Positions 34,965 through 42,520 of a DNA stretch of 55,994 bases are shown in pieces; the first letter of the stretch is position 1, and each line of letters begins with the position of its first letter. The notes under the pieces are model-generated. The model worked only from the letters and a program-made list of their open reading frames with translations. It was not told the origin of the DNA and made no database searches. The translations under genes and the position numbers were made by a program. Origin of the DNA: Chloroflexota bacterium (lineage in GTDB: Bacteria; Chloroflexota; Dehalococcoidia; Bin125); the NCBI GenBank assembly GCA_028873865.1, contig JAPPNI010000006.1:1-55994 (forward strand), written 5' to 3'.

Positions 34965-35174
34965 TTACAGGCGGAGCTTGCCGTGCGACGGCTGGCGTCG
35001 CCGCTGGCGGCCCTCTTCGACGGCCTGCTCACGCTCAAGCTCGAAGACCGAAATGATGTTGTTCTCGTACACGTACCCGCACGACAGGCAGCTCGAATAG
35101 ACGCTGTGCGCGTCCGACTCGACGAGCATCATGCCGGAGCAGCGCGGGCACTTGGAAGGAGGAGTAACAGGCAT
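34965..35174 (-). CDS. Small zinc-ribbon protein
   Basis: 69 residues: CPRC near residue 9 and CLSCG near residue 29 form one zinc ribbon, followed by YVYENNIISVFELERE and a basic tail with QRRRQ. Similar 60-80 residue ribbons are common and mostly uncharacterised. The start ATG at 35174 lacks a strong ribosome site. Two CRP-like palindromes lie 45-88 bases upstream, so this gene is probably regulated by a CRP/FNR-family protein. The gap to the next gene downstream (134 bases) holds nothing I recognise. Confidence 0.65.
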   Translation of the reverse strand: MPVTPPSKCPRCSGMMLVESDAHSVYSSCLSCGYVYENNIISVFELEREQAVEEGRQRRRQPSHGKLRL

Positions 35175-35218
35175 CTGGCCGACTCGCTTTCCTACTCAAC
35201 CAGTCCTGCGGCGGGACT

Positions 35219-35236
35219 TTGTGAATGTCCGCACAA
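35219..35236. promoter_or_regulatory. CRP/FNR-type palindrome 1
   Basis: TTGTGAATGTCCGCACAA: TGTGA-N6-GCACA with outer T and A also pairing. One base from the CRP consensus TGTGA-N6-TCACA. Located 45 bases upstream of the small zinc-ribbon start. Confidence 0.5.
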
Positions 35237-35244
35237 CTGGGAGT

Positions 35245-35262
35245 TTGTGAAACGATGCACAT
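35245..35262. promoter_or_regulatory. CRP/FNR-type palindrome 2
   Basis: TTGTGAAACGATGCACAT: the same TGTGA-N6-GCACA arms as palindrome 1 with a different spacer, 26 bases away centre to centre. Confidence 0.5.
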
Positions 35263-35335
35263 TATGGGTCGCTGAAACCTCGCTTGTCAACTTTTTCACG
35301 AACTCACGAAATATTTCTTCGCTCCCCCGTGGGTA

Positions 35336-35353
35336 ACCCGGCAAAACCCGGGT
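35336..35353. other. GC hairpin in the divergent region
   Basis: ACCCGG-CAAAAC-CCGGGT, a perfect six-pair stem with a six-base loop. It lies between the paired palindromes and the CobD-like gene. No role can be assigned. Confidence 0.3.
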
Positions 35354-35411
35354 GCCCGCCTGCTCCTGGTGTGAACCACGACACAGTTGAAGCGGAATCC
35401 AGGTCGGCGGA

Positions 35412-35417
35412 TATGCT
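35412..35417 (+). promoter_or_regulatory. Candidate leaderless -10 box of the CobD-like gene
   Basis: TATGCT ends nine bases before the ATG at 35427, with no ribosome site. TTGAAG (35387-35392) is a possible -35 at a 19-base spacing. Confidence 0.4.
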
Positions 35418-35426
35418 CAAAGTCCA

Positions 35427-36350
35427 ATGCGCCGCGCCGCCGACCGACTCTCAGTGTTTGGACTGGCCCTGATCGTTCAGGCCGCGGTCAACTACCTGCT
35501 GGGACCCCCGCCCGACGGTCGCCCAACCTGGCTAGCCTGGGCCCTGGCCCAGAGCCGGCAGTTCGCTTCCCTGCCGCCGCGCCTGCGAGTCTTCGCGCCG
35601 TTTGCTGCTTCCCTGGCCGTCATCCGCGGTGCGGCGCTGATAGAACGCGGCCGTCCCGGTGGCAGCGGACGAGTACTGTCGATCGCCATCCAGGCTCTCC
35701 TGCTGGCCGTCACCTTCGACGCCTGGCGTGGCCTGCGCGCCTCCGACGCCGTCCAACGCCAGCTCGCCGACGCCCCCGTCGACGCCGAAGGCCGGCCGGT
35801 CGCGGCGCTCGACGGCGAGAGAATCGAAGCCGAGATCGGTCGGCTCGCCAACGCCCCCAGCGAAAGCGTCGTCGGCCCTTGGGCCGCCTATGCAGCGTTC
35901 GATCTCTCCGGCGCCGTGGCCTATGCAGCGGTCGAGTCGCTCGGCGGGCCGATGGCCGGTCCCGGTACCGAGGGGCCGCTCACCGCCATGCTCGATCCCG
36001 GACGACGGCTCATCTCCGTCCGGCGGGTGCGCGACGCCGTGACTGCGGCGGCGACGCTCGCCGCCCGCGGCCGCTCCGACCTGCAACCGCCCGAGCTGGA
36101 GGAATTGGCCCTCGGCTCCGAAACGCCGATCCCCGTCACCGCGATGTCGGTAGCGCTCGACCGCCGCACCTCGTGGAACGGCCGCTCGGTCGGCTGGCAG
36201 CGTCCCCCGCCCGACATCAACGACCTCAGCCGCGCCCGTCGGCTCCATCTCAAAGCCCTGGGTCTGTTGGCTGTGACCGCCGCAGGCGTGGTCGCACTCG
36301 GTGACCTCATCCGGCCGCCTCGCTCGTCGGACGACGAATGGGCGGAGTAG
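35427..36350 (+). CDS. Membrane protein, divergent CobD/CbiB-like
   Basis: 307 residues with four or five hydrophobic helices. The order of segments follows adenosylcobinamide-phosphate synthase (CobD/CbiB): an N-terminal helix ending LLGPPPDGRP, IQALLLAVTFDAW, a block with AEIGRLANAPSESVVGPW then GAVAYAAVESLGGPM, and near the end IPVTAMSVALDRR with NDLSRARRLHLKAL. In genuine CobD the middle block carries a conserved ENxxDG that is NAPSES here, so it may have lost or changed activity. The resemblance is from memory of the family, not a search. No other cobalamin genes are near except the siroheme branch at 17-20 kb. Confidence 0.5.
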   Translation: MRRAADRLSVFGLALIVQAAVNYLLGPPPDGRPTWLAWALAQSRQFASLPPRLRVFAPFAASLAVIRGAALIERGRPGGSGRVLSIAIQALLLAVTFDAWRGLRASDAVQRQLADAPVDAEGRPVAALDGERIEAEIGRLANAPSESVVGPWAAYAAFDLSGAVAYAAVESLGGPMAGPGTEGPLTAMLDPGRRLISVRRVRDAVTAAATLAARGRSDLQPPELEELALGSETPIPVTAMSVALDRRTSWNGRSVGWQRPPPDINDLSRARRLHLKALGLLAVTAAGVVALGDLIRPPRSSDDEWAE

Positions 36351-36424
36351 CCGGCTACGGACGCAACGCAGGCGGTTGCTAAGATCAGCGACGTACGAGC
36401 AAACAACACCTACCGGAGAACATC

Positions 36425-36850
36425 ATGCCGCAGTTTCCGTCCGTCGAGTGGTTTGAAGCGCTTCGCGAGACCGTCCAGGATGATCCCCATTGGCGCGACT
36501 TCGGAATGATGGACTGCGCCATGGGCGTCAACGTCGGTGAGACCACGATCAAGCTGGTCTTCGACGGCTTCGAGATCCCCGAGATCGCCGATATCTCCGA
36601 TTCTGCCGATGACGCGGATCTGGATTTCACCCTGGTCATGTCGCCCGAGCGCTGGCAGGAAATGATCAAGAACATCCAGAGCAACGGCCACGCCGACCTG
36701 CACCACACCCTCAACACGATCGACCTCGAGAGTCCTGAGGAGTTGGCCAAAGGCGAGGATTACAACCGCCGCGACCTCTTCTACCGCTTCAACCAGACCC
36801 TGCAGGACTTCTTCGACGCGTCCTCATCGGTCGAAACCACCTTCGCCTGA
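36425..36850 (+). CDS. SCP2-like protein (sterol-carrier/lipid-binding fold)
   Basis: 141 residues, acidic. FPSVEWFEALRETVQDD at the N-terminus and the later alternating strands (TTIKLVFDGFEIPE, LDFTLVMSPERWQEMI) with a helix before the C-terminus resemble the SCP2 sterol-binding fold. Such proteins hold lipids or acyl-CoAs in a hydrophobic tunnel. The match is by pattern only. GGAG precedes the ATG by seven bases. It lies between the CobD-like gene and thyX and may be its own transcription unit. Confidence 0.5.
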   Translation: MPQFPSVEWFEALRETVQDDPHWRDFGMMDCAMGVNVGETTIKLVFDGFEIPEIADISDSADDADLDFTLVMSPERWQEMIKNIQSNGHADLHHTLNTIDLESPEELAKGEDYNRRDLFYRFNQTLQDFFDASSSVETTFA

Positions 36851-36884
36851 CGTTCCATCTCACCTCCCGCATCGCGGGGGCAGA

Positions 36885-36899
36885 TGTCCCGCCGGGACA
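36885..36899. promoter_or_regulatory. 15-bp palindrome upstream of thyX
   Basis: TGTCCCG-C-CGGGACA, perfect on both arms, 100 bases before the thyX ATG and 35 bases after the SCP2-like stop. It may be an operator or a small terminator stem; no T-run follows. Confidence 0.35.
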
Positions 36900-36999
36900 G
36901 CGCCGCGTCCCCTTCCCCCGCCGACACTTCAAATGCGCCGAACGGCTCCAGTCGGCTAACCTCCGTGCTACATAACAAACCGATCACCGAGTTCTGCCA

Positions 37000-37833
37000 A
37001 TGGCTATCTCCGTCAAGCTGATCGACCACACCAAGGACCCGATCCGCGCCCTCTACATGGCGTACCGCGTTTGCTACTCGGCCCTGACGCCGCAACAGGT
37101 CCTCGATCGCATTGATGACGAGCGCATCTCCCAGGAAAAAATGCTCGAATTCGTCGAAGCACGCCTGATGACCGGCCACATGTCGCCGCTGGAGCAGGTC
37201 CACTTCGAGTTCGGCATCTCGGGGGTCTCGCGCGCCTTCTCGCACCAGTTCGTGCGCCATCGCATCGGGATCAGCTTCGAGCAGCAGAGCCAGCGCTACG
37301 TCACCTACAAGGGTGGCGCCTTCCCCTATACGGTGCCCAAGACGGTCGAGCGTGCTGGTCTCGGCGACGATATGACCGCCCTATTCGCGCAGGCCGGGGC
37401 GCTCTACGAAAAGATGGTCGAGGCCGGCGTCCCGGCCGAGGATGCCCGCTTCCTGCTGCCCAACGCGACCAACACCAACTTCAAGATCACCGTCAACTTC
37501 GCCTCGCTGCTGCACATCTCCGACCTGCGTCTCTGCACCCGCGCCCAGTGGGAGTTCCGCAAGGTCGTCTCGCTCATGCGGGCCGAAGTGGTCAAGGTCG
37601 CGCCCGAGTTGGGCCGACAGCTCCAACCCAAGTGCGGCGAGCGGCGGCTCGGCTACTGCGACGAGGACTACGAGGCCTGGGAAGAATGCCCCATCGGCCG
37701 CAAGCGACCCCACAAGACCGAACTCTTCAACCTCTACGACGCCTATCGCAAGGGCGAACTCGACGACCTCGACGCCGACGACATGGCCCTGATCGCCGCC
37801 GACAACGACGACGCCCCGGCCTACATCCGATAG
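37000..37833 (+). CDS. thyX: Flavin-dependent thymidylate synthase
   Basis: 277 residues. Makes dTMP from dUMP with FAD and methylenetetrahydrofolate. The ThyX signature is RHRIGISFEQQSQRY at residues 86-100; eight residues separate RHR from the serine, within the RHRX7-8S motif. GHMSPLEQVHFEFGISG upstream and DLRLCTRAQWEFR near residue 182 are standard. The C-terminal part has a cysteine-bearing GERRLGYCDEDYEAWEECPIG extension. No thyA lies in the window, so thymidylate synthesis here depends on ThyX. Confidence 0.96.
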   Translation: MAISVKLIDHTKDPIRALYMAYRVCYSALTPQQVLDRIDDERISQEKMLEFVEARLMTGHMSPLEQVHFEFGISGVSRAFSHQFVRHRIGISFEQQSQRYVTYKGGAFPYTVPKTVERAGLGDDMTALFAQAGALYEKMVEAGVPAEDARFLLPNATNTNFKITVNFASLLHISDLRLCTRAQWEFRKVVSLMRAEVVKVAPELGRQLQPKCGERRLGYCDEDYEAWEECPIGRKRPHKTELFNLYDAYRKGELDDLDADDMALIAADNDDAPAYIR

Positions 37834-37839
37834 AAGAGA

Positions 37840-38265
37840 TCACTCTCCTTCGATCACCCGCTTCAGTGCGGCAATCTGGCCGCCGTCGGTCCGCCGGATC
37901 GCGATGCGGATCAGCGGCCCCAGCAGCCGGAACGTCAACCCGCTGAACTGGCAATCGGCCTCCAGACTCACCCGGCTGCTGGACTCCCCCACTGCCTCAA
38001 TCGAATACCGGTAGTCGGCGGTCACACTGCCCTGCTCCGATCGAAGCGTCACCGACCGCCCCGACTCACACTGTGTGATCATCGACTCCCGGTCCTGCCC
38101 TCGAGTGAAGAAACGGACACGGGCTCCCTCGGCCGTCTCGCCGTCGATCGACATCGACTCAATGCCGTTCATCCAACGAACCGCGCCCGGCCAGTCCGTG
38201 AGCACGTCCCACACCTCCTCCGGTGGGCGGTTGATCGTCTCGGAAGTGGAGATCGTTCGCGTCAT
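37840..38265 (-). CDS. SRPBCC-family (START/polyketide-cyclase-like) protein
   Basis: 141 residues. ETINRPPEEVWDVLTDWPGAVRWMNGI is the typical opening of SRPBCC lipid-binding proteins, followed by seven beta strands and a long C-terminal helix (GGQIAALKRVIEGE). Members bind hydrophobic ligands in a deep cavity or shuttle them to enzymes. No catalytic residues can be assigned. It converges with thyX and precedes a VOC gene and a metallo-hydrolase on the same strand. Confidence 0.8.
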   Translation of the reverse strand: MTRTISTSETINRPPEEVWDVLTDWPGAVRWMNGIESMSIDGETAEGARVRFFTRGQDRESMITQCESGRSVTLRSEQGSVTADYRYSIEAVGESSSRVSLEADCQFSGLTFRLLGPLIRIAIRRTDGGQIAALKRVIEGE

Positions 38266-38295
38266 TACCGTCCCAATCCCGCGTCGCCCTTACCG

Positions 38296-38661
38296 TCAGT
38301 CGCCAACTAGCTCCAACAGCTGGACGAAGTTCCCATCCGGATCGAGCAGGGTGGCCACTTCACCGCCCCACGACTCCCGCTCGGGCTGCCGGTGTACGCG
38401 AATCGACGGGTCCGCCGACACCACGCGGTCAAATTCGACCGAAACATCGTCGACAAACAGGTTGATCTGCATTCGGGCGGGTTCCAGCGTGGGACCGCTG
38501 ACCTCCGAGTGATCCAGCAGCCGGATAAATCCGCCCGCAGCCTCGAACACCGGATCGCGGAACTTCGCTACTCGCTCAAGCCCCAGCGTCGGTCCATAGA
38601 AGCGGGTCATCGCCTCGATCTGGTCCGTTCCGACCATGATCGTCAGTTCGCGCACTTCCAT
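38296..38661 (-). CDS. VOC-superfamily protein
   Basis: 121 residues. ELTIMVGTDQIEAMTRFYGPTLGLE and the C-terminal ATLLDPDGNFVQLLEL identify the VOC fold. The first metal ligand position is Thr or Ile rather than His and the last is Gln (NFVQLLEL), so it probably does not bind metal in the usual way. The reaction is unknown. It lies nine bases from the metallo-beta-lactamase-fold gene upstream, and both probably share a transcript with the SRPBCC gene. Confidence 0.78.
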   Translation of the reverse strand: MEVRELTIMVGTDQIEAMTRFYGPTLGLERVAKFRDPVFEAAGGFIRLLDHSEVSGPTLEPARMQINLFVDDVSVEFDRVVSADPSIRVHRQPERESWGGEVATLLDPDGNFVQLLELVGD

Positions 38662-38670
38662 CGAGCCGTC

Positions 38671-39495
38671 TCAGATTTCCAGCGAGAGCCCGTCCGAAGC
38701 GAGGACGATCGTCCCGTCGAACGCCCGCCGCGCTTCTTCCACCAGCTCCCAGTCGCGCTCCAGCGACATGATGTGGGTCAGGACCAGCGTCCCCACGCCG
38801 GCCTCGCGGGCGATCCGGCCCGCCGATTCCGCCGTCGAGTGCGTGCCCTGTACGCCGCGATACAGCCCCGCGCGCGCCGACTCCGACAGGCCCTCCGCCA
38901 TCCGCGCCAGGCACGACTCCGTGTATGCCTCGTGCACCAGGACATCGGCCCCGTCGGCAAGCGGGACCAGCGCCTCCGGCGCATACGTGGTGTCGCCCGT
39001 GTAGACCAGCGTCCGTCCTCCCGCCTCGAACCGCCGCGCCAGACACTCCAGGTAGGGCGCATGCGGCACTTCGACCGAACGCACCTGCATCCCCGCGATC
39101 TCGCGCTCATCCCCCGGCCGTGTCAGCTCCACCGTCACCCCGTCCAGCCATCGCCGGATGAAGTCGTTCGTCGCATTGACCCGAGCAAACGCCAGCGCCG
39201 CCTCCATGTACGTATCCGTATCCCGCGGCCCAAACACCGTCACCGGCGCCCCCCGGCGAACGATCAGCCGGGTGAACAGCTCCACCACGCCCATCGCATG
39301 GTCAAAGTGAAGATGAGACAACACCACAGCCGACACCGCATCCGCATCCAAATCCGAGTCCACCATCCGCTCCATGAACCCCGGCCCGGCATCCACCAGG
39401 ATCCGCGCATCACCATGAGCCAGATGGATCGAAGCCGCCCCCCGCCGAGGGTTCACCGATCCCCCCGCCCCCGACCCACAAAACGTAATGCGCAT
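38671..39495 (-). CDS. Metallo-beta-lactamase-fold hydrolase, RNase Z-like
   Basis: 274 residues. The dinuclear zinc motif is SHLHFDHAMG (His61, His63, Asp65, His66), with PHAPYLECLA, YTGDTTY and the later VLTHIMSLERD supplying further ligands. The RNase Z/ElaC type is suggested by ITFCGSGAG at the start and by length, but the exosite arm and PxKxRN motif of real tRNase Z are not seen. It is more likely a small-molecule hydrolase of that branch. It reads away from a 487-base intergenic region rich in phased repeats. Confidence 0.85.
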   Translation of the reverse strand: MRITFCGSGAGGSVNPRRGAASIHLAHGDARILVDAGPGFMERMVDSDLDADAVSAVVLSHLHFDHAMGVVELFTRLIVRRGAPVTVFGPRDTDTYMEAALAFARVNATNDFIRRWLDGVTVELTRPGDEREIAGMQVRSVEVPHAPYLECLARRFEAGGRTLVYTGDTTYAPEALVPLADGADVLVHEAYTESCLARMAEGLSESARAGLYRGVQGTHSTAESAGRIAREAGVGTLVLTHIMSLERDWELVEEARRAFDGTIVLASDGLSLEI

Positions 39496-39730
39496 GGCTC
39501 AAACTCCTCGCCGCAGACTACGGCCTGCGCGCGTGGGACGCTCGACAGACTCCCGCCCCCGGCTCCGCCGATCTCGCTAAGTCGGAAACCTCCACAACCT
39601 GTTCCCGATCCGTCAACAGCTTCACATCCCACCGAGCCTGTCGAACACCCGTCCGTATATCGTCATCCAGAAGCGCGCAACGACGTGAGGAAAGGAGCTC
39701 GACCATGACCCATCCATCCGTCCCGGTCAT

Positions 39731-39858
39731 AACCGAACACTCTCCGCCCAAACCCGCGCAAATCCGCTCACAGTCGTACAAAACCCGTACGAATCCGAAC
39801 AAATCCGAACAAATCCGAACAGGACAAGCTGAAAGAACCTGAAAAAACCTGAAAGCCG
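39731..39858 (+). repeat. Phased decamer array, units AAATCCGAAC then CTGAAARAAC
   Basis: CCG cores recur at 39744, 39754, 39764, (39774 as TCG), 39785, 39795, 39805 and 39815: ten-base steps with one one-base slip. The last three units are GAATCCGAAC, AAATCCGAAC, AAATCCGAAC. A second unit follows three times from 39829: CTGAAAGAAC, CTGAAAAAAC, CTGAAAGCCG. The first unit differs by one base from that of the array at 9291-9391. Confidence 0.85.
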
Positions 39859-39862
39859 GAAC

Positions 39863-39895
39863 GCACGATCTCCAGCGTTTTACAGGAGATCGTGC
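39863..39895. other. Perfect 11-bp hairpin upstream of the CoA transferase gene
   Basis: GCACGATCTCC pairs with GGAGATCGTGC around an 11-base loop. It follows the phased array directly and lies 88 bases before the CoA transferase ATG. It could be an operator, an attenuator or a terminator. Confidence 0.5.
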
Positions 39896-39968
39896 ATTTC
39901 TCGCCCCGAAAAAAGTTTCTGGCTGAACACCTGAAACCGGTCAACCAACGCGAAAGGCGAACACAACC

Positions 39969-39974
39969 TAGACT
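39969..39974 (+). promoter_or_regulatory. Candidate leaderless -10 box of the CoA transferase gene
   Basis: TAGACT ends eight bases before the ATG at 39983, which has no ribosome site. Confidence 0.4.
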
Positions 39975-39982
39975 CCCAAACC

Positions 39983-41221
39983 ATGCCGCCCCTCACCGGA
40001 CTCCGCGTCCTCGACCATGGCCATGTCTGGGCCGGGCCGCTGCTGGGTATGTTCCTCGCCGACCTTGGGGCCGAAGTGATCAAGGTCGGCGCGCCTCACC
40101 GGCTGTCCGGGGTCTCCATTGGCGGGCAGCGGGCTCCGGTAGGCTCGATCGGCGGCGACCGCGGCGAAACATCCGCCGACGATCCGCGGGCGTTTCACGG
40201 CCTCGACCGGGGCAAGAAGTCGATCGCCATCCACCTCGGCGATACCCGCGGCCGCGACCTCTACCTCAGGCTGGTCGAGCAGTCGGACATCATCCTCGAG
40301 AATTTCTCTCCGCGCGTGATGCCCTCGTTGGGCCTCTCCTATGACGTGCTCGCTGAAGTCAATCCGCGGATCATCATGGTTGCTCTCTCCGCCTCCGGAG
40401 CCACCGAGGGTCCCTGGCGCAATCTAGTCACCTATGGACCGTCGTTGGCCGCGCTGTACGGGCTCAAGTCGTTGCTCGGCTATCCCGACGACCCGCAACC
40501 GCGCGAAGACACCGCCGACCTCGATCCGACTGCCGCCGGTCATGCATTCATCGCCGTGCTCGCAGCGCTCGAGTACCGCGAGCGCACCGGTCGAGGTCAG
40601 TTCATCGACCTCGCCCAGGGAGAAGCCACGCTGCAGCGCGCCGCGCAGCCATTGATGGACTGGCTGCTCAACCAACGCGACGCCGGCCCACAGGGCAACC
40701 GAGCCTCGGCGATGGCCCCGCACGGCGTCTATCCCGCAATGGACGAGGACTCGTGGCTGGCCATCGTGGTCCGCTCCGACGACGAGTGGTCGGCGCTCTG
40801 CAGGCTCGCGCCGCACCTGGACCAGCCGCAATGGTCGACCATGCGAGGCCGCCTCAGCGACCAGGACGCGCTCGACGCCGCCGTCTCGAACTGGACTCGC
40901 AACTACGAAGCCATGGAGTTGAGCATCCAGCTCCAGGCCGCCGGCGTGCCTGCCTTCCCAATGATGGATCCGACAGCGCTGCTGGTCGACGAGGACTACG
41001 CTACGCTCTCGAACGCAAACATCGACCTCAGCGCGGAGGTCGCTGAGCCACTGCGCGGCGGATCGCTCTACACCGGCATACCCTGGAAGATGGCTCGCAC
41101 CCCGGCCGCGCTCACCGCGCCGATTCCCAACCGCGGGGAACACGACGACGAGATTTACGGCGCCTTGCTCGGCCTCGATCAGGCGGCCAGGACCGAACTC
41201 CGTGAGTCCGGGGTGATCTGA
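39983..41221 (+). CDS. Class-III (CaiB/BaiF) CoA transferase
   Basis: 412 residues. Moves CoA between carboxylic acids through an aspartyl intermediate. LTGLRVLDHGHVWAGPLLGM and ADLGAEVIKV at the N-terminus, GKKSIAIHLGD, NPRIIMVALSASG and ERTGRGQFIDLAQGEA are family blocks. Asp181 (DLDPTAAGHAF) aligns with the catalytic aspartate. It reads with the dienelactone hydrolase and cupin genes and could activate an organic acid for the downstream CoA-dependent steps. Substrate unknown. The start looks leaderless. Confidence 0.92.
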   Translation: MPPLTGLRVLDHGHVWAGPLLGMFLADLGAEVIKVGAPHRLSGVSIGGQRAPVGSIGGDRGETSADDPRAFHGLDRGKKSIAIHLGDTRGRDLYLRLVEQSDIILENFSPRVMPSLGLSYDVLAEVNPRIIMVALSASGATEGPWRNLVTYGPSLAALYGLKSLLGYPDDPQPREDTADLDPTAAGHAFIAVLAALEYRERTGRGQFIDLAQGEATLQRAAQPLMDWLLNQRDAGPQGNRASAMAPHGVYPAMDEDSWLAIVVRSDDEWSALCRLAPHLDQPQWSTMRGRLSDQDALDAAVSNWTRNYEAMELSIQLQAAGVPAFPMMDPTALLVDEDYATLSNANIDLSAEVAEPLRGGSLYTGIPWKMARTPAALTAPIPNRGEHDDEIYGALLGLDQAARTELRESGVI

Positions 41222-41230
41222 TCACATTCG

Positions 41231-41262
41231 TTGACTTGCTGGCTCCTGCGGGGAGTTATCCT
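41231..41262 (+). promoter_or_regulatory. Candidate promoter of the dienelactone hydrolase gene
   Basis: TTGACT (41231-41236) and TTATCC (41256-41261) with a 19-base spacer, 39 bases before the ATG at 41301. Spacing is longer than ideal. Confidence 0.35.
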
Positions 41263-41300
41263 CGCAGCGCTGGACCAGACAGCCAGAGAGGACACCCAAG

Positions 41301-42059
41301 ATGTGCCACCGATACGAAGCGCTGCCCGCCATCACGCCGATCGCCGGAGCAGCCGTCGACGTTGAAGACCTGACCCTGACCGCCGCCGACGGAACCGAGT
41401 TCGCCGCCTTCCACGCTCGCGCGGAATCACCGACCGGACCGGGAATGGTCATCCTGCCCGACGTGCGCGGCCTGTTCCGCTTCTACGAGGAACTCGCCAT
41501 CCGCTTCGCCGAGATCGGCGTCGACTCCGTCGCGATCGACTACTTCGGCCGCACCGCCGGCAACGCCAAGCGCGACGCCGAGTTCGACTTCTGGCCGCAC
41601 GTGCGCAGCACGACCGCCGAGGGCATCGTCGCCGACACTGCGGCCGCCGTCGCCGTGCTGCGCGCCAACGACCCCGACCGGGCCGTCTTCACCGTCGGCT
41701 TCTGCTTCGGCGGCAGCAACAGCTGGCTGCAGGCTTCATCCGGTCACGGACTCGCCGGAGCGATCGGCTTCTACGGCCGCCCGACGGCCGAGGGCCTCAA
41801 TGGCGCGCCTGCGCCCTCGGCCACTGTCTCCGAGATCGAGTGCCCCATCCTCGGCCTGATGGGCGGAGCGGACGAGAGCATCCCGGCCGAAGCCGTCGCC
41901 GAGTGGGACGCCGCGCTCCAGGCGGGCGGCATAACGCGAGAGATCATCACGTACGAAGGCGCCCCGCACAGCTTCTTCGACCGCACCTACGACGAACACG
42001 TCGACGCCTGCAACGACGCCTGGCAGCGAATCCAGAACTTCATCGCCGCCAACAGCTAG
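41301..42059 (+). CDS. Dienelactone hydrolase family protein
   Basis: 252 residues, alpha/beta hydrolase. The triad is Cys135 (GFCFGGS), Asp191 (GGADESIP) and His223 (APHSFFDR), the Cys-Asp-His set of dienelactone hydrolases. VILPDVRGLFRFYEELAIRFAE precedes it. Such enzymes open lactones in aromatic catabolism, or act more broadly on esters. GAGAGGAC lies before the ATG. The cupin gene follows after 39 bases. Confidence 0.9.
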   Translation: MCHRYEALPAITPIAGAAVDVEDLTLTAADGTEFAAFHARAESPTGPGMVILPDVRGLFRFYEELAIRFAEIGVDSVAIDYFGRTAGNAKRDAEFDFWPHVRSTTAEGIVADTAAAVAVLRANDPDRAVFTVGFCFGGSNSWLQASSGHGLAGAIGFYGRPTAEGLNGAPAPSATVSEIECPILGLMGGADESIPAEAVAEWDAALQAGGITREIITYEGAPHSFFDRTYDEHVDACNDAWQRIQNFIAANS

Positions 42060-42098
42060 CAACCGACAAACAGAAGAGGACGAGAAAGGCGGAATCGA

Positions 42099-42485
42099 AT
42101 GCGAGTCACGAAATCATCCGACGGCGACACCAACGCCGCCAACGCCCCGATCTTCACCGGAGGCAATGTCTGGGTCAGAGCCCTGGCCGGGTCAATCGGC
42201 GGCCAGAACGCTGCCGACGACGCCGACTTCAACCTCGCGGTCGTCCAGTTCGGCGCGGGAGCGCGGACCAAGATGCACACGCACAGCTCCGAGCAGATGC
42301 TCTACGTCGTCTCGGGGATCGGCAAGGTCGGCACGGCCGACGAGGAACACACCATCTCGGTCGGCGACTTCGCCATCATCCCGCCTGGCGAGGAGCACTA
42401 CCACGGCGCCGCCGACACCGGCTCGCCGATGTCGCACCTCGCCATTACGCGCCGCGACTCGGTCACTGAGGTCACAGAAGACTGA
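42099..42485 (+). CDS. Cupin-domain protein
   Basis: 128 residues, one cupin barrel. Motif 1 is MHTHSSEQMLYVVSG and motif 2 is VGDFAIIPPGEEHYHGA, with two histidines, a glutamine/glutamate and a later histidine placed for a metal ion. Single-domain cupins range from dioxygenases to isomerases and sensors. The position next to a dienelactone hydrolase suggests a catabolic role. It is most likely co-transcribed with it. Confidence 0.87.
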   Translation: MRVTKSSDGDTNAANAPIFTGGNVWVRALAGSIGGQNAADDADFNLAVVQFGAGARTKMHTHSSEQMLYVVSGIGKVGTADEEHTISVGDFAIIPPGEEHYHGAADTGSPMSHLAITRRDSVTEVTED

Positions 42486-42520
42486 TCGGCTGGCTCCAAG
42501 GCCAGCGGCAATTCAAGAGG

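Larger units (their letters stand above)
39496..39982. other. Divergent intergenic region with decamer arrays and a hairpin
   Basis: 487 bases between the RNase Z-like gene (-) and the CoA transferase gene (+). It holds the phased array at 39731-39858, a perfect hairpin at 39863-39895 and a likely -10 box at 39969-39974. Short reading frames here have no family resemblance. Confidence 0.8.

Noticed and set aside
37255..37299. Apparent one-residue insertion in the ThyX motif
   Set aside because: The accepted signature allows seven or eight residues between RHR and Ser, so it is normal.
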